Program-made: the position numbers and the translations under genes
The notes under the pieces: generated by a model
What the model was told of the DNA's origin: nothing
Seen by the model: only the letters and a program-made list of their open reading frames with translations
The model's database searches: none
DNA from: Hymenobacter psychrotolerans DSM 18569
GTDB lineage: Bacteria > Bacteroidota > Bacteroidia > Cytophagales > Hymenobacteraceae
Direction: 5' to 3'
NCBI RefSeq assembly: GCF_900142395.1
Contig: NZ_FRAS01000032.1
Span: 1-35,163 of the forward strand
Length of the DNA stretch: 35,163 bases
Part shown: piece by piece, positions 21,237 through 31,584 of the stretch
How the letters are laid out: the number at the start of each line of letters is the position of its first letter
How positions within the stretch are numbered: the first letter of the stretch is position 1

Positions 21237-24200
21237 ATGAAAAAACTTCTTTACGCACTTCTGGCGCTGGGCATTAGCCCCGCGGCCATGGCTCAGCTGA
21301 CGGGCACCCGCACCATAGACCCGGGCGGCAGCGGCGCGGGCAACTACGCCACCTTTGGAGCAGCCGTAGCGGCCCTGAACACGCAGGGCGTGGGCGCGGG
21401 CGGCGTCACGTTTCTGGTGAAAAGCGGCGTGACGTTTCCGGAGCTGGTGCCCGCCATTACGGCCAGCGGCACGGCGGCTAATCCTATCCTTTTCCGCAAA
21501 GACGGCCCACTGGCTAACCCGAAGCTGGAAGGCACCGGCACCGGCACCACCGACGCGGCCGTAACGCTGGACGGCGCCGACTACGTGACCTTCGACGGTA
21601 TTGACGTGAACGATGCGGCGGCCAACACCACGGCGGCGCAGCAGCTGGAGTATGGCTTCTGGCTGAAAAACGGCGCCACCAACAACACGGTGCAGAATGC
21701 CACCATCGACCTGAACCGCGCCAACACCACCCGCGCCTACGGCATCAACGTGCAGGACGGCGGCAACAACCAGAACCGCTTCCTGTCCAACACGGTGCAG
21801 GACTGCTACTACGGCTACAACCTCGACGCCACCACCAGCAGCTCCGACGACGGCAACCAGATAGGCCAGCTGCCGGGCGGAGCACCCAGCCGCGTGCTCA
21901 ACATCGGGGCGGCATCGGGCGGTGCTACGGGCATCGTGTACGGCATTTATCTTCGTTCCCAGACCAACGCGCAGGTTTCCAACACCGAAATCAGCACGCT
22001 CAACGGGGCCAGCGCGGTGTATGGCATCTACTCGACGGGCGCCAGCAACTCAGCCGACATACTCGACAACCGGGTGCACGGGCTGGTGGGCACCGGCAGC
22101 ACCTCGGCGGCACAGGCCATTTTCGTGAACAGCGGCGTGCTGCACCGCGTGGGCCGCAACCGCACCTATGATATCCTGTCGAGCGGGGCCAACGGCTTTG
22201 CTTCGGGCATGGACATCAACGGCGGCACCACCAACTACATCTTCAACAACTTCGTGTACGACGTGAAGGCGCCGGGCAGCACGGCGGGTACCTCGGTGCG
22301 GGCCCTGAGCTTCCGGGGCGGCACCAACAACTACTGCTACCACAACACGGTGGTACTGACTTACACCGCTACGGTACCCACCAACAAGAGCGGTGCTTTC
22401 TACATTTCGGGCACACCGCCGGTGGACCTGCGCAACAACATCTTCGTGAACCTGGTGGCCGGGCTGCCGGCTGGCGGCGGCGGGGTAGCGGCGGCCTTCT
22501 TCAAGAGCACGGCCGTAGTCACCAATCTAGCACCAACCACGGGCAACAACCTGTATTACGCCGGTACGCCTTCGGCCGAGAATCCGATTTTCTACGGAGT
22601 AGCCACCACACCGGCCGTCGACCAGACGCTGGCGCAGTACAAGCTGCGGGCTGCTCCGGCCGAGCAGGGCTCCGTGACGGAAAACGTGCCGTTTGTGAAC
22701 CCTGCCACGGATCCGCACATCCAGCCCGGCGCGACTACGCAGGTGGAAGGCGGCGGCAGCTCGCTGGCGGCCTCGCCCCTGCCCGTCCCGACGGACATTG
22801 ACGGCGACGCCCGCACCATTGCCCGCCCCGACCTGGGTGCCGATGAGGGCACGTTTACGGCCGTGGATATCAGCGGCCCGACCATTGCGTATCAGCCACT
22901 GGGCAATAGCGCCACCACCGGCAACCGCAGCCTGAGCAGCGTAGCCATTCAGGACCCTTCGGGCGTGGATGTTTCGGCGGCTACCGGCCCGCGGCTCTAC
23001 TACAAGAAAAGCACCGATGCCAACGTCTTCACGGCCCCGAATGATGCCACCGGCAACGGCTGGAAATGGGTGAATGCGGGCCCAAGCGCGCCTCCCGGCC
23101 CCGGCTATAGCTTTACGATTGAGGTAAACAAGCTCCGCTCGGCTCCGGCCATCGGTGACACGATTCAGTACTTCGTGGCGGCGCAGGACCTGAGCACGCC
23201 CCCGAACGTGAGTGCCTCGCCCGGCGCGGGCTTCGCGGCTACCTCGGTGGCCAGTATCAGCAGCGCGCCCACCCGGCCGAACTTCTACAAGATCCTGGGC
23301 CTGCTGAGCGGCGTGAAAACCGTGGGCACCGACCCCACCGCCGACTACCCCACGCTGACGGCAGCCGTAGCGGCCCTGAACAACACGGAACTCGGCGGTG
23401 CCCTGACACTGCGCCTGCTGGACGCTACCTACCCCAACGAAACCTACCCGATTACTATCAACCCCAACCCGGGCTCCAGCGCCGTCAATACGGTGACCAT
23501 TCTCTCGTTCCGGGCCGGACTGTCGGCCACCTCGTTTACGGCCCCGGCCACTACCACCACGCCGCTGCTCATCGTGGATGCCAGCCACGTGACGATTACG
23601 GGGGAAGATGCGGGCAGCTCCAGCAGCCGGTGGCTTTCCTTTACCAACAACGGCACCGCGGCCAGCAGTGGCGCGCTGTTCGTATCGGGCAGCAATGTAC
23701 TGCTGAGCCATCTGAACCTGAAAGCAGCCAGCTCGGCCACGGCGTACGGCGTGGCCTTCAACGGCACGGCCCTCAGCCGCATTCGTCGTTCGGCCATCAG
23801 CCGCACCGCCACAGCCATTCAGGTGCAGGGCAACAGCACGGGCTTTGTGGCCAACAACAACCTTATCGGCTCTACGGTAGCGGCCGACAAAGTGGGCGCC
23901 AGTGGTATTGTGGTGCTGGCCACCACCAATTTTGAGTTGTTCAACAACACCATTGCCGGTGTCTCGCGGGCCAGCGGCGGCGCTACCGCCGGCATTGTGG
24001 TGGGCACCACCAGCAGCAACGGCATCGTGGCGGCCAACAGCATTTCCGACATCACCCAGACCGGCACCGCCTCCCTCGATACGTATGGCGCCTATGGCAT
24101 CCGGCTGGCGGCCACGGGCACGGCGTCCAATGTTACGGTGCTCAACAACATGATTTCGGGCATTCTGAGCAACGGGGATGACAGCTTCACATTCACGCCG

Positions 24201-25265
24201 CATGGCATCTACGCGGCATCGGGCGGGGGCTACAAGCTCTACTACAACACCGTCTGGCTGACCGGCAACCTGCCTGGCGGCGCTACTCCCATTACGGCAG
24301 CCGTAGCCCTGAACACGGGCGTAACGGGCGTGGAAATGCTCAACAACATCCTCGCCAACGAGCAAACGACCACCGCCACTGCCGGCAAGACCTACGCCCT
24401 GTACTCGGCTTCTGCGGCCTCGCCCTTCAGCGTCATCGACAACAACGCCTACTCGGCAGTGGGGCCAAACAGCACGCTGGCGTACGTGAATGGCGCCGCC
24501 CGCCCTACCCTGGCGGCCCTGCGCACGGCTACCGGCCAGGACCAGGCCAGTGTGGCTACGCGGGCGTATCTGGCCAGCAACCTACCGGGCTCCATCAACC
24601 CGGTATTCAACCGCAGCTGCGACCTGAACGGCCGGGCCCGACCGATTCCGAACTTCCCGGTTGATTTCATGGGCTCTACCCGAAACGCTACCACGCCGGA
24701 CATCGGGGCGCTGGAGTTCACGCCCACGGCTCTGCCCGCTCCCACCGCCGCCAGCCTGGTTATAGATTTAGGCCAGCCGGTACCCCCGCTTACGGCTACG
24801 GCCAGCACTGGTGCCGTGGGAACCCGCGTGTGGTTCGGCAATGCCGCCCTCACCCAGCGCCTGTTTGCCGGCGACTCGTACGCCACGGGCCGCACGACGG
24901 CCGGAGTGTACACCTACTATGTGGTTGACTCGGTGAATGCCTGCGTGAGCAGCGCCACGACCGTCACGCTCACGATCCGGCAGCCGCAGTCTACGGTAGC
25001 CGCTCTGCGCGACCTGAGCCTGAGCCTCTACCCCAACCCGGCCTCGGCCACCCGCCCGCTGACGCTGGAAATCACCGGTCCGGCCCGCGTGCTGGAGGTA
25101 GAAATGCTAGATGCGCTGGGCCGCCCGGTACACCGCCAGCAGGCCCGCCATAGCCTCGGCACCTCGCGCACCGAACTTGTCACGCGCAACCTTGCGCCCG
25201 GCATCTATCTGCTCCGCCTCAGCACCGAAGGCCAGACCACCAGCCGCCGCGTGGTGCTGGAATAG
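21237..25265 (+). CDS. Giant T9SS-sorted parallel beta-helix protein
   Basis: A 1342-residue secreted protein with signal peptide 1-19 (ends AMAQ). Two beta-helix regions follow, at about 40-540 and 690-1140, each rich in NN/NG turns (NNTVQNATIDLNRAN, RNNIFVNLV, VLNNMISGI, LNNILAN) that stack as right-handed coils. Each region ends with a DLGADEG/DIGALEF-type motif typical of Bacteroidota right-handed beta-helix proteins. A linker at about 555-680 with YYKK and FTIEVNKLRS resembles a fibronectin-like domain. The C-terminal about 85 residues are a T9SS type A sorting domain (LSLSLYPNPASATRPLTLEI, VEMLDALGRPVHRQ, APGIYLLRLS). Such helices usually bind or cut polysaccharides; no catalytic residues are evident, so a surface adhesin is as likely. 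Promoter at 21179, terminators downstream. Confidence 0.9.
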   Translation: MKKLLYALLALGISPAAMAQLTGTRTIDPGGSGAGNYATFGAAVAALNTQGVGAGGVTFLVKSGVTFPELVPAITASGTAANPILFRKDGPLANPKLEGTGTGTTDAAVTLDGADYVTFDGIDVNDAAANTTAAQQLEYGFWLKNGATNNTVQNATIDLNRANTTRAYGINVQDGGNNQNRFLSNTVQDCYYGYNLDATTSSSDDGNQIGQLPGGAPSRVLNIGAASGGATGIVYGIYLRSQTNAQVSNTEISTLNGASAVYGIYSTGASNSADILDNRVHGLVGTGSTSAAQAIFVNSGVLHRVGRNRTYDILSSGANGFASGMDINGGTTNYIFNNFVYDVKAPGSTAGTSVRALSFRGGTNNYCYHNTVVLTYTATVPTNKSGAFYISGTPPVDLRNNIFVNLVAGLPAGGGGVAAAFFKSTAVVTNLAPTTGNNLYYAGTPSAENPIFYGVATTPAVDQTLAQYKLRAAPAEQGSVTENVPFVNPATDPHIQPGATTQVEGGGSSLAASPLPVPTDIDGDARTIARPDLGADEGTFTAVDISGPTIAYQPLGNSATTGNRSLSSVAIQDPSGVDVSAATGPRLYYKKSTDANVFTAPNDATGNGWKWVNAGPSAPPGPGYSFTIEVNKLRSAPAIGDTIQYFVAAQDLSTPPNVSASPGAGFAATSVASISSAPTRPNFYKILGLLSGVKTVGTDPTADYPTLTAAVAALNNTELGGALTLRLLDATYPNETYPITINPNPGSSAVNTVTILSFRAGLSATSFTAPATTTTPLLIVDASHVTITGEDAGSSSSRWLSFTNNGTAASSGALFVSGSNVLLSHLNLKAASSATAYGVAFNGTALSRIRRSAISRTATAIQVQGNSTGFVANNNLIGSTVAADKVGASGIVVLATTNFELFNNTIAGVSRASGGATAGIVVGTTSSNGIVAANSISDITQTGTASLDTYGAYGIRLAATGTASNVTVLNNMISGILSNGDDSFTFTPHGIYAASGGGYKLYYNTVWLTGNLPGGATPITAAVALNTGVTGVEMLNNILANEQTTTATAGKTYALYSASAASPFSVIDNNAYSAVGPNSTLAYVNGAARPTLAALRTATGQDQASVATRAYLASNLPGSINPVFNRSCDLNGRARPIPNFPVDFMGSTRNATTPDIGALEFTPTALPAPTAASLVIDLGQPVPPLTATASTGAVGTRVWFGNAALTQRLFAGDSYATGRTTAGVYTYYVVDSVNACVSSATTVTLTIRQPQSTVAALRDLSLSLYPNPASATRPLTLEITGPARVLEVEMLDALGRPVHRQQARHSLGTSRTELVTRNLAPGIYLLRLSTEGQTTSRRVVLE

Positions 25266-25275
25266 TGGAGTGGTG

Positions 25276-25307
25276 GAATCCAGCCGCCTTCCGAGCAGGC
25301 TGGATTC
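25276..25307 (+). terminator. First hairpin downstream of the beta-helix gene
   Basis: GAATCCAGCC pairs perfectly with GGCTGGATTC (10-bp stem, 12-base loop), starting 10 bases after the stop. It is followed by TGAAAAAA rather than T, so alone it is a weak terminator on the plus strand; it may add to the next hairpin. Confidence 0.5.
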
Positions 25308-25318
25308 TGAAAAAAGAC

Positions 25319-25352
25319 AAGCCCTTACTACGAGCTGCGTAGTAAGGGCTTT
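25319..25352. terminator. Bidirectional terminator between convergent genes
   Basis: AAGCCCTTACTACG pairs perfectly with CGTAGTAAGGGCTT (14-bp stem, five-base loop), followed by a T-rich stretch on the plus strand and by T residues on the minus strand. It serves both the beta-helix gene and the flavoprotein gene ending at 25403. Confidence 0.85.
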
Positions 25353-25402
25353 CTGTTTCAAATGTTACGCCTCGACCGCCAACCCACCAACTCATCACTC
25401 CA

Positions 25403-26395
<993 letters not shown>

Positions 26396-26430
26396 AGAAA
26401 GCAGCTAACAGGGAAAGAAAACAGCCTACG

Positions 26431-26452
26431 TATACCGGCAGGCAGCGGTATA
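26431..26452. promoter_or_regulatory. Palindrome upstream of the flavoprotein gene, candidate operator
   Basis: TATACCG (26431-26437) pairs with CGGTATA (26446-26452) around an eight-base spacer, 36 bases upstream of the ATG at 26395. The size and symmetry suit a dimeric repressor; no regulator gene is adjacent. It could be an RNA hairpin instead. Confidence 0.4.
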
Positions 26453-26497
26453 GGTTGAGACATTTCTGTGAGTGGTACGCCTGGCGCTACAAACCAT

Positions 26498-26530
26498 AAA
26501 AAAGCCCTACCGAATCCCGGCAGGGCTTTT
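26498..26530 (-). terminator. Terminator after the DUF11 T9SS gene
   Basis: AAAAGCCCT and AGGGCTTTT pair, and CCG/CGG extends the stem past a single mismatch, with T residues following on the minus strand. It lies 21 bases past the stop at 26552. Confidence 0.85.
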
Positions 26531-26551
26531 CCATTCTTGGCGTCTGAAATA

Positions 26552-29500
26552 CTATTCCTTGACCAGGCGTACGTTCAGGTTCAGGTTGTTGCCGCGTACC
26601 AGCACGATGTAGGTGCCGCTGGGCAGAGCCAGTACGTCCAGCGCCTTGTTCACGCCGCCCTGCACCTGGTAGGTGCCCATGCTCCGGCCGGTGGCATCGA
26701 GCAGGGTAGCCTGGTAAGTGCCGGCGGGTAGCGTAGTCAGGTCCAGCGTGGCGGTGCGGTCCTGGCTGGTGGCCGGGTTCGGGAACACACTTAGCTTCAC
26801 CTCGGCAGTAGCGCGGGCCGCGAAGCTCACCGTACGCACCGGGCTGTAGACTGCCGTGCCATCGGTATCTACCTGCTGCAGGCGATAGTACACCAGGCCC
26901 TGCTGCTTGCGGCCCACGTTCACGTCGGTGAAAGCATAGGCAGTAGCCTGCGTGGTAGTGCCCTGGCCGCGCACCTGCGTGATGCGCTCAAACGTGCGGC
27001 CATCGAAGCTGCGCTCCACATCGAAGTGGTCGTTGTTTTTCTCCGAAGCCGTGCTCCACGACAGTTTGGCGTCGTAGTTCTGGGCCGTCACATCGAAGGC
27101 TTTCAGCTCTACGGGCAGCGGCCGAGTACCGATGCTGAAGGTTACGTTCTGCGTGTTCGTGCCGCCGTTCACATCCACCGTCGTTATCGAAACGGTGTAG
27201 GTGCCGGCCGTGCGCAGCTTGGTGCGGTCCGACACAAAGATCTGGCCGGTCGTCGGGTTCAGCGTCAGGCCCAGAGAAGCAAGTAGCGTGGTGCCGGCAG
27301 CATCGGTCGTGGCGTTGGTGCCGGTGGTGGGCAGGCCGTTGCTGGCCCCGCTCACCAGCGCACCGGTGGCAACATCATACACCACACCAGCGCTGGTGTA
27401 GCGGGCGCCGTTGGCATCCGTCACGAAGGCAATAACGTCGTTGTTCTGGTACGGATTGGCTCCGCCTTTCAGCGTGGTGCTGGCGTACGTTGAATTCACA
27501 TCCTGGCCTACCGCAATAGTGTAGGTGGCCGTGTTGGAAGTGGCCGCAATAGACGTTCCGGCCGCAGTGGTGGCGTTATCGGTAGCGGTGTAGTTGAAGA
27601 AGGCATTGCCAATAAAGCCGGCAGCCGGGTCGAAGCGCAACGTACCAATCTGCGTGGCTGAGAGGCTGGCTACCTGGCTCAGCGCGGTTACGCGCGTGGC
27701 ACCCAGGTACAGGTCACCAGCCGCCGCGTCGGGCAGCGACGTGATGGTGTAGGTCAGCGTCTGGGTGGCATCGGCGTCGGTGGCAACCAGCGGCGAGATG
27801 AGCAGCGGGCCGGCCGTGTTGGCTTCCGGCGTCTGCAGCGAGTTCACCACATTGTAGGCTACCGGAGCCCGGTTGATAGCCGTAGCTACAGAAGCCGAGT
27901 TGTTGCCGGTTACGTCGCCAGTGGCACTGGCGGGCGTCAGGTTAGCCGTCACGGTGTAGTTGGCGGCAGGAGCCGTGAAGCTTACGTAGTTCGTGATTTG
28001 GCCTGCTACCCCGGCCGTCTGGTTGCTGATAGCCGGGAAAGTGATGAGCGTAGTGCCGTTCAGCGTACCTACGCTGTTCCAAGTTACGAGGCCCGTGGCG
28101 TCGTCGTAGCTGCCGCCCGTGCCGCCCACTACCGTCACGGTGCCGAAAGCACTCAGGCCCGCAGGCAGCGCAATGCTCGGCGTCACGGTGCTGGCCGTAG
28201 CCGAGCCGGCTGCGTTCGAGAAGCTGGCCGTTACGGTTACGGCAGCACCCGGCGCTACCGTGGCAGCCGAAGCCGAGATGGTCGTAGCCAAGTTAGGGGT
28301 GGTAGCAGCCGTAGCGCCGGTCGGAGCCACGCCGGTTGTCGCTACCGAAGCTACGTTGTTGTCGAGGTTGGTTTCGGCCGCAGCAGAGCTTACGCGGGCC
28401 ACGCCGCTGAGCTGGCTGGCATCCGGCATCACCACCGTTACGGAGTTAGAGTAGCTGCCGCCGTTAGCCAGTACGTTCACCGTCGTGAAGCTTACCAGAC
28501 CCGTTGCGTTATCGTAGCTGCCACCACCGGTTACCGTTACGGCACCGCTCGTGGTCAGGCCGGCCGGCAGCTGCAGCGTAGTAGCTACGCCGGTAGCCAC
28601 CGAAGGGCCGTTGTTGGTCGAGGTTACAACGTAGGTGACAGGGCTGCCGGCCGGAGCCGAAGCCGGACCGCTCACGGCTACCCGCACATCAACGGCAGCC
28701 TGAACCGTGGTGGCTACAGTGGCCGAGTTGTTGGTCAGAACCGTTTCCGGGGTGCTGCTGCTGACGCTGGCCGTGGCTACGTAGCTGGTGGCCCCGGCCG
28801 GTACGATGCAGGAAATGGAGTTGGTCTGCGTGAAGCCTTTGGCCAGCGCATTCGGAAAGCTGATAGTGACGATACCGGTAGCCGCATCATACGTGCCATT
28901 CGATACCGTTACGCCCGTCAGGCCGGCGGGCAGCAGCACGCGCTGCACCACACCCGAGGTCGTACCTTCTGCGTTGCTGCTGGTCGTGACAGTGTACGTC
29001 ACGGCCTGGCCGGGAACCACCGTGGCCGGGCCGGCCAGCGTGGTAGCCACGTCAGCCCGCGGGCTGATTTCCACTTTGGTCTGCGCCAGGTTGTCGGCGG
29101 GCAGCACATCAGCCGAAGTAGTGTACGCCGTGGCCGTAGCCAGCACGAAGCCCTGCGTGGGAGCCACAAACGTTACGGTCTGAGCGGCCGGGTTGGTAGC
29201 GCCCGGCGCCAGCGTACCGATGGCCGCGAAGGTCACGAGGCCGGTCGTGTTGTTGTAGGAGCCACCCGCCGACACCGTCACGGCGCCGTTGGCGGTGAGG
29301 CCGGCCGGCAGCTGCAGCGTTTCAAGTACACCGGCGGCTGAAGCCGGACCAGCATTGCCGGTCACAACAGTGAACGTTACGGAGCCGCTGGGCGCTACCA
29401 CGGCAGCCGAAGAGCTGATGGTGGTGTACACGTTTACGGCAGTACCGCCCGCTACCGTCGTGACGGCGGCAGTGGAGTTGTTCAGGTTGGCCGTGTTGTT

Positions 29501-30664
29501 GTTCGCGCCGCTCGTGGGCGAGTTGATGTCACCGGCGTTGTTGCTGGCAGCACCCGCCGTTACGGTAGCCGTGAGGGCCGCGAAGTTGGCCGATGGGGCC
29601 ACGAAGCTGATGGAATTCACCACGGTCTGGCCTACGGGCAGCGCCGCAATAGCCGGGAACGTCACCACGCCGTTGCCGGCGTTGTAGGTGCCGCCATTGG
29701 AAGCATACACGCCCGTCAGGCCGACCGGCAGCTGTACTGTCTGCACCACGTTCGGGGCCGACGATACGGAGCCAGCCGTAGCACTCAGGTTGCTGGTCGT
29801 GACGGTGTAGGTCACCTCGTTGCCGCGTACTACGCTCGTAGCCGGGCCGCTGATGGTCGTGGCCACGTCGTAGCGCGGGCTCACGGTTACGGTGGTAGCT
29901 GCCGTGTTGTTGGTCGTGTTGGTTTCGGTGCCGGCGCCGCTGATGTTGGCCGTAGCCGTTATCGGGCCGCTGCCCGGCATAGCCGATACGGCCACGTTGT
30001 AGGTTTGGGTGTTGCCTGCGGCCAGAGTGCCTACCGGAATGCTCACCAGGCCGGTGGCATTGTCGTAGGTGGCGGAGGCGGCGTTGGCACCGCCCGTAAT
30101 GGCTACGGTAGCACCGCCGTTGGTCAGGCCGGCCGGCAGCTGCAGCGTAGTAGCTACGCCGGTAGCCACCGAGGGGCCGTTGTTGGTTGCCGTTACGGTG
30201 TAGGTCAGGGCCGCACCGCCGTTGATGGCCGTGTTGTTGGCCGGAGCCGAAATAGTAGTAGCCAGGTCGATGCTGGGGTTGCGCACCGTCACGGCAATGT
30301 ACGCCGTGTTCAACACCGTGCCCGACGTGTTGTTTACCGTGTACGGAACCGTGGCCACGCCCGTGAAGCCGGCCGCAGGCGTGAACTGTACCTGCCCGTT
30401 GCTCAGGAACCGGAACGTGCCGCCCGTTACGGCTACTGCCGTAGTGCCGCCGGCGGCCAGCCCGTTCAGGGCTACCGTGGCCGGATCGATGCTGTTCTGG
30501 TCGTTGGTGGTTACGGTCAGCGTGATGGCCGTGCCGGGCGTGGTGCTGTCCGTGTCGTTGGCGGCAATAGGAGCCTGCCGGATCGGAGCGTTGCCCGAGA
30601 ATTCCGACGTGCCGCGCTCCGGAGCCGTAGCCGCCGTAATGGTGGCCGTGGCCGTCAGCTGCAC
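26552..30664 (-). CDS. DUF11-repeat T9SS protein, main part (frame broken upstream)
   Basis: At least 1370 residues. The first half and middle carry some seven DUF11-type repeats of about 110-130 residues, each opening with a xDVATTISxPA-like block, then VTYTVTTSN, LPAGLT, SYNNATGLVTF and AxVATTV. A cadherin-like domain with FDPAAGFIGNAFFNYTATDN follows at about 990-1095. The end has ELKAFDVTAQNYDAKLSWST and a T9SS sorting domain (VKLSVFPNPATSQDRTATLD ... LPSGTYIVLV). The GTG at 30664 is unlikely to be the true start: the frame is open and coding-like upstream to about 30780 (for example NEYHGETNQNQFLFSIPLAS), without ATG, GTG or TTG. The N-terminus lies in another frame at 30805-31584. Reads as a surface adhesin; probably non-functional if the lesions are real. 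Confidence 0.85.
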   Translation of the reverse strand: MQLTATATITAATAPERGTSEFSGNAPIRQAPIAANDTDSTTPGTAITLTVTTNDQNSIDPATVALNGLAAGGTTAVAVTGGTFRFLSNGQVQFTPAAGFTGVATVPYTVNNTSGTVLNTAYIAVTVRNPSIDLATTISAPANNTAINGGAALTYTVTATNNGPSVATGVATTLQLPAGLTNGGATVAITGGANAASATYDNATGLVSIPVGTLAAGNTQTYNVAVSAMPGSGPITATANISGAGTETNTTNNTAATTVTVSPRYDVATTISGPATSVVRGNEVTYTVTTSNLSATAGSVSSAPNVVQTVQLPVGLTGVYASNGGTYNAGNGVVTFPAIAALPVGQTVVNSISFVAPSANFAALTATVTAGAASNNAGDINSPTSGANNNTANLNNSTAAVTTVAGGTAVNVYTTISSSAAVVAPSGSVTFTVVTGNAGPASAAGVLETLQLPAGLTANGAVTVSAGGSYNNTTGLVTFAAIGTLAPGATNPAAQTVTFVAPTQGFVLATATAYTTSADVLPADNLAQTKVEISPRADVATTLAGPATVVPGQAVTYTVTTSSNAEGTTSGVVQRVLLPAGLTGVTVSNGTYDAATGIVTISFPNALAKGFTQTNSISCIVPAGATSYVATASVSSSTPETVLTNNSATVATTVQAAVDVRVAVSGPASAPAGSPVTYVVTSTNNGPSVATGVATTLQLPAGLTTSGAVTVTGGGSYDNATGLVSFTTVNVLANGGSYSNSVTVVMPDASQLSGVARVSSAAAETNLDNNVASVATTGVAPTGATAATTPNLATTISASAATVAPGAAVTVTASFSNAAGSATASTVTPSIALPAGLSAFGTVTVVGGTGGSYDDATGLVTWNSVGTLNGTTLITFPAISNQTAGVAGQITNYVSFTAPAANYTVTANLTPASATGDVTGNNSASVATAINRAPVAYNVVNSLQTPEANTAGPLLISPLVATDADATQTLTYTITSLPDAAAGDLYLGATRVTALSQVASLSATQIGTLRFDPAAGFIGNAFFNYTATDNATTAAGTSIAATSNTATYTIAVGQDVNSTYASTTLKGGANPYQNNDVIAFVTDANGARYTSAGVVYDVATGALVSGASNGLPTTGTNATTDAAGTTLLASLGLTLNPTTGQIFVSDRTKLRTAGTYTVSITTVDVNGGTNTQNVTFSIGTRPLPVELKAFDVTAQNYDAKLSWSTASEKNNDHFDVERSFDGRTFERITQVRGQGTTTQATAYAFTDVNVGRKQQGLVYYRLQQVDTDGTAVYSPVRTVSFAARATAEVKLSVFPNPATSQDRTATLDLTTLPAGTYQATLLDATGRSMGTYQVQGGVNKALDVLALPSGTYIVLVRGNNLNLNVRLVKE
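28552..28618 (-). repeat. 67-bp repeat copy 1 within DUF11 gene
   Basis: Agrees with 30121-30187 at 66 of 67 positions. It encodes the segment TNNGPSVATGVATTLQLPAG and following residues of one DUF11 repeat. Confidence 0.85.
30121..30187 (-). repeat. 67-bp repeat copy 2 within DUF11 gene
   Basis: Second copy of the 28552-28618 segment with one mismatch, 1569 bases away. Near identity is unusual among otherwise divergent repeats and suggests recent gene conversion or duplication. Confidence 0.85.
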
Positions 30665-30804
30665 GCCGGCCGTGGTGAGGGCCGTGCGCTGGGCCGCCGT
30701 GAGCGAAGCCAGCGGAATCGAGAAGAGGAACTGGTTCTGGTTGGTTTCACCGTGGTATTCGTTACGCTTGGCGTAATGGTGGTCGACACATCGGCCAGCG
30801 CATT

Positions 30805-31584
30805 CTACGAAATTTCTTCGATACCAAACGTTTGCAGGCGAAGCTGCGTCTGGCCGGTCGGAATCGGGTTACTCGTGTTCAGGTTGCGGAACGCCAGACG
30901 TACCGTCCGTACGGGCTGCGGGAAAGTCACCGTCACGTTGCCATTGCGGCTCGGGTTGCTGCTTACTTCACCATTCAGGTCGGTGCCCCGAATAGCATCG
31001 TAGACAACGCCGCCAATTGTGATGTTGTCGTCGAACGTGTTGACGGTGCTGGAGGTGTTCGCGCCGTTGATACCGTAGCCGATGTTGGAACCGGTCAGGT
31101 CTACGTACTGGTTCGCGGCGTTCAGGGCCCGGAAAGCTACCTGGTCGGTGAAGTTGCTACCGCCATCGGCCGGCGTGCCCTTGTCGATGTCCTGCATCAC
31201 AAGTCGCAGGTTGGTCACGTCGCGGGTGAAGGTGAGCGTCACAAACGCCGCGTACGTGGTGTTCTGGTTTACTTCGGTGCTGGGAGCGGCCGGCGCTACA
31301 CCCTGGTTGTTCTGGCGCCAGATCAGCATCCGGGCGTCCAGCTGAATTCCCTGCTGGTCGCTTGTGAGCTGAAATATCTCCGTAATCGGGTTGGTGGTGC
31401 TGCCCGTGGCAGAGCTGCTGTAGTTGCCGTAAGTGAAGCTGGTGCCGCCCACTGTTTCGGTAGCCGCCCGCTTCTCCACGTCGGTGGTGCTGGTCGAGTT
31501 TGGCTCCCGGTACGTCAGCCGGCTGATTTGCTGCGCCTGAGCAGCAGCCCGCCCCAGCGGACCCCAGGCCAGCAGCAGCATCAC
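30805..31584 (-). CDS. N-terminal fragment of the DUF11 T9SS protein (probable broken gene)
   Basis: Open frame of 259 residues from GTG at 31584 to TAG at 30805. It contains the end of a signal peptide (MMLLLAWGPLGRAAAQAQ) and a beta-rich domain with YASFVTLTFTRDVTNL-like text and FTDQVAFRALNAANQYVDL and VTVTFPQPVRTVRLAFRNL, common at the front of Bacteroidota surface proteins. Upstream in frame the residues STKTILRIAV would complete a normal basic signal-peptide N-region, but no ATG, GTG or TTG precedes them before a TGA. After TAG the same frame reads NALADVSTTIT, a DUF11-like opening, before the coding signal shifts to the frame of the next part. I read it and 26552-30664 as one gene. Confidence 0.7.
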   Translation of the reverse strand: MMLLLAWGPLGRAAAQAQQISRLTYREPNSTSTTDVEKRAATETVGGTSFTYGNYSSSATGSTTNPITEIFQLTSDQQGIQLDARMLIWRQNNQGVAPAAPSTEVNQNTTYAAFVTLTFTRDVTNLRLVMQDIDKGTPADGGSNFTDQVAFRALNAANQYVDLTGSNIGYGINGANTSSTVNTFDDNITIGGVVYDAIRGTDLNGEVSSNPSRNGNVTVTFPQPVRTVRLAFRNLNTSNPIPTGQTQLRLQTFGIEEIS

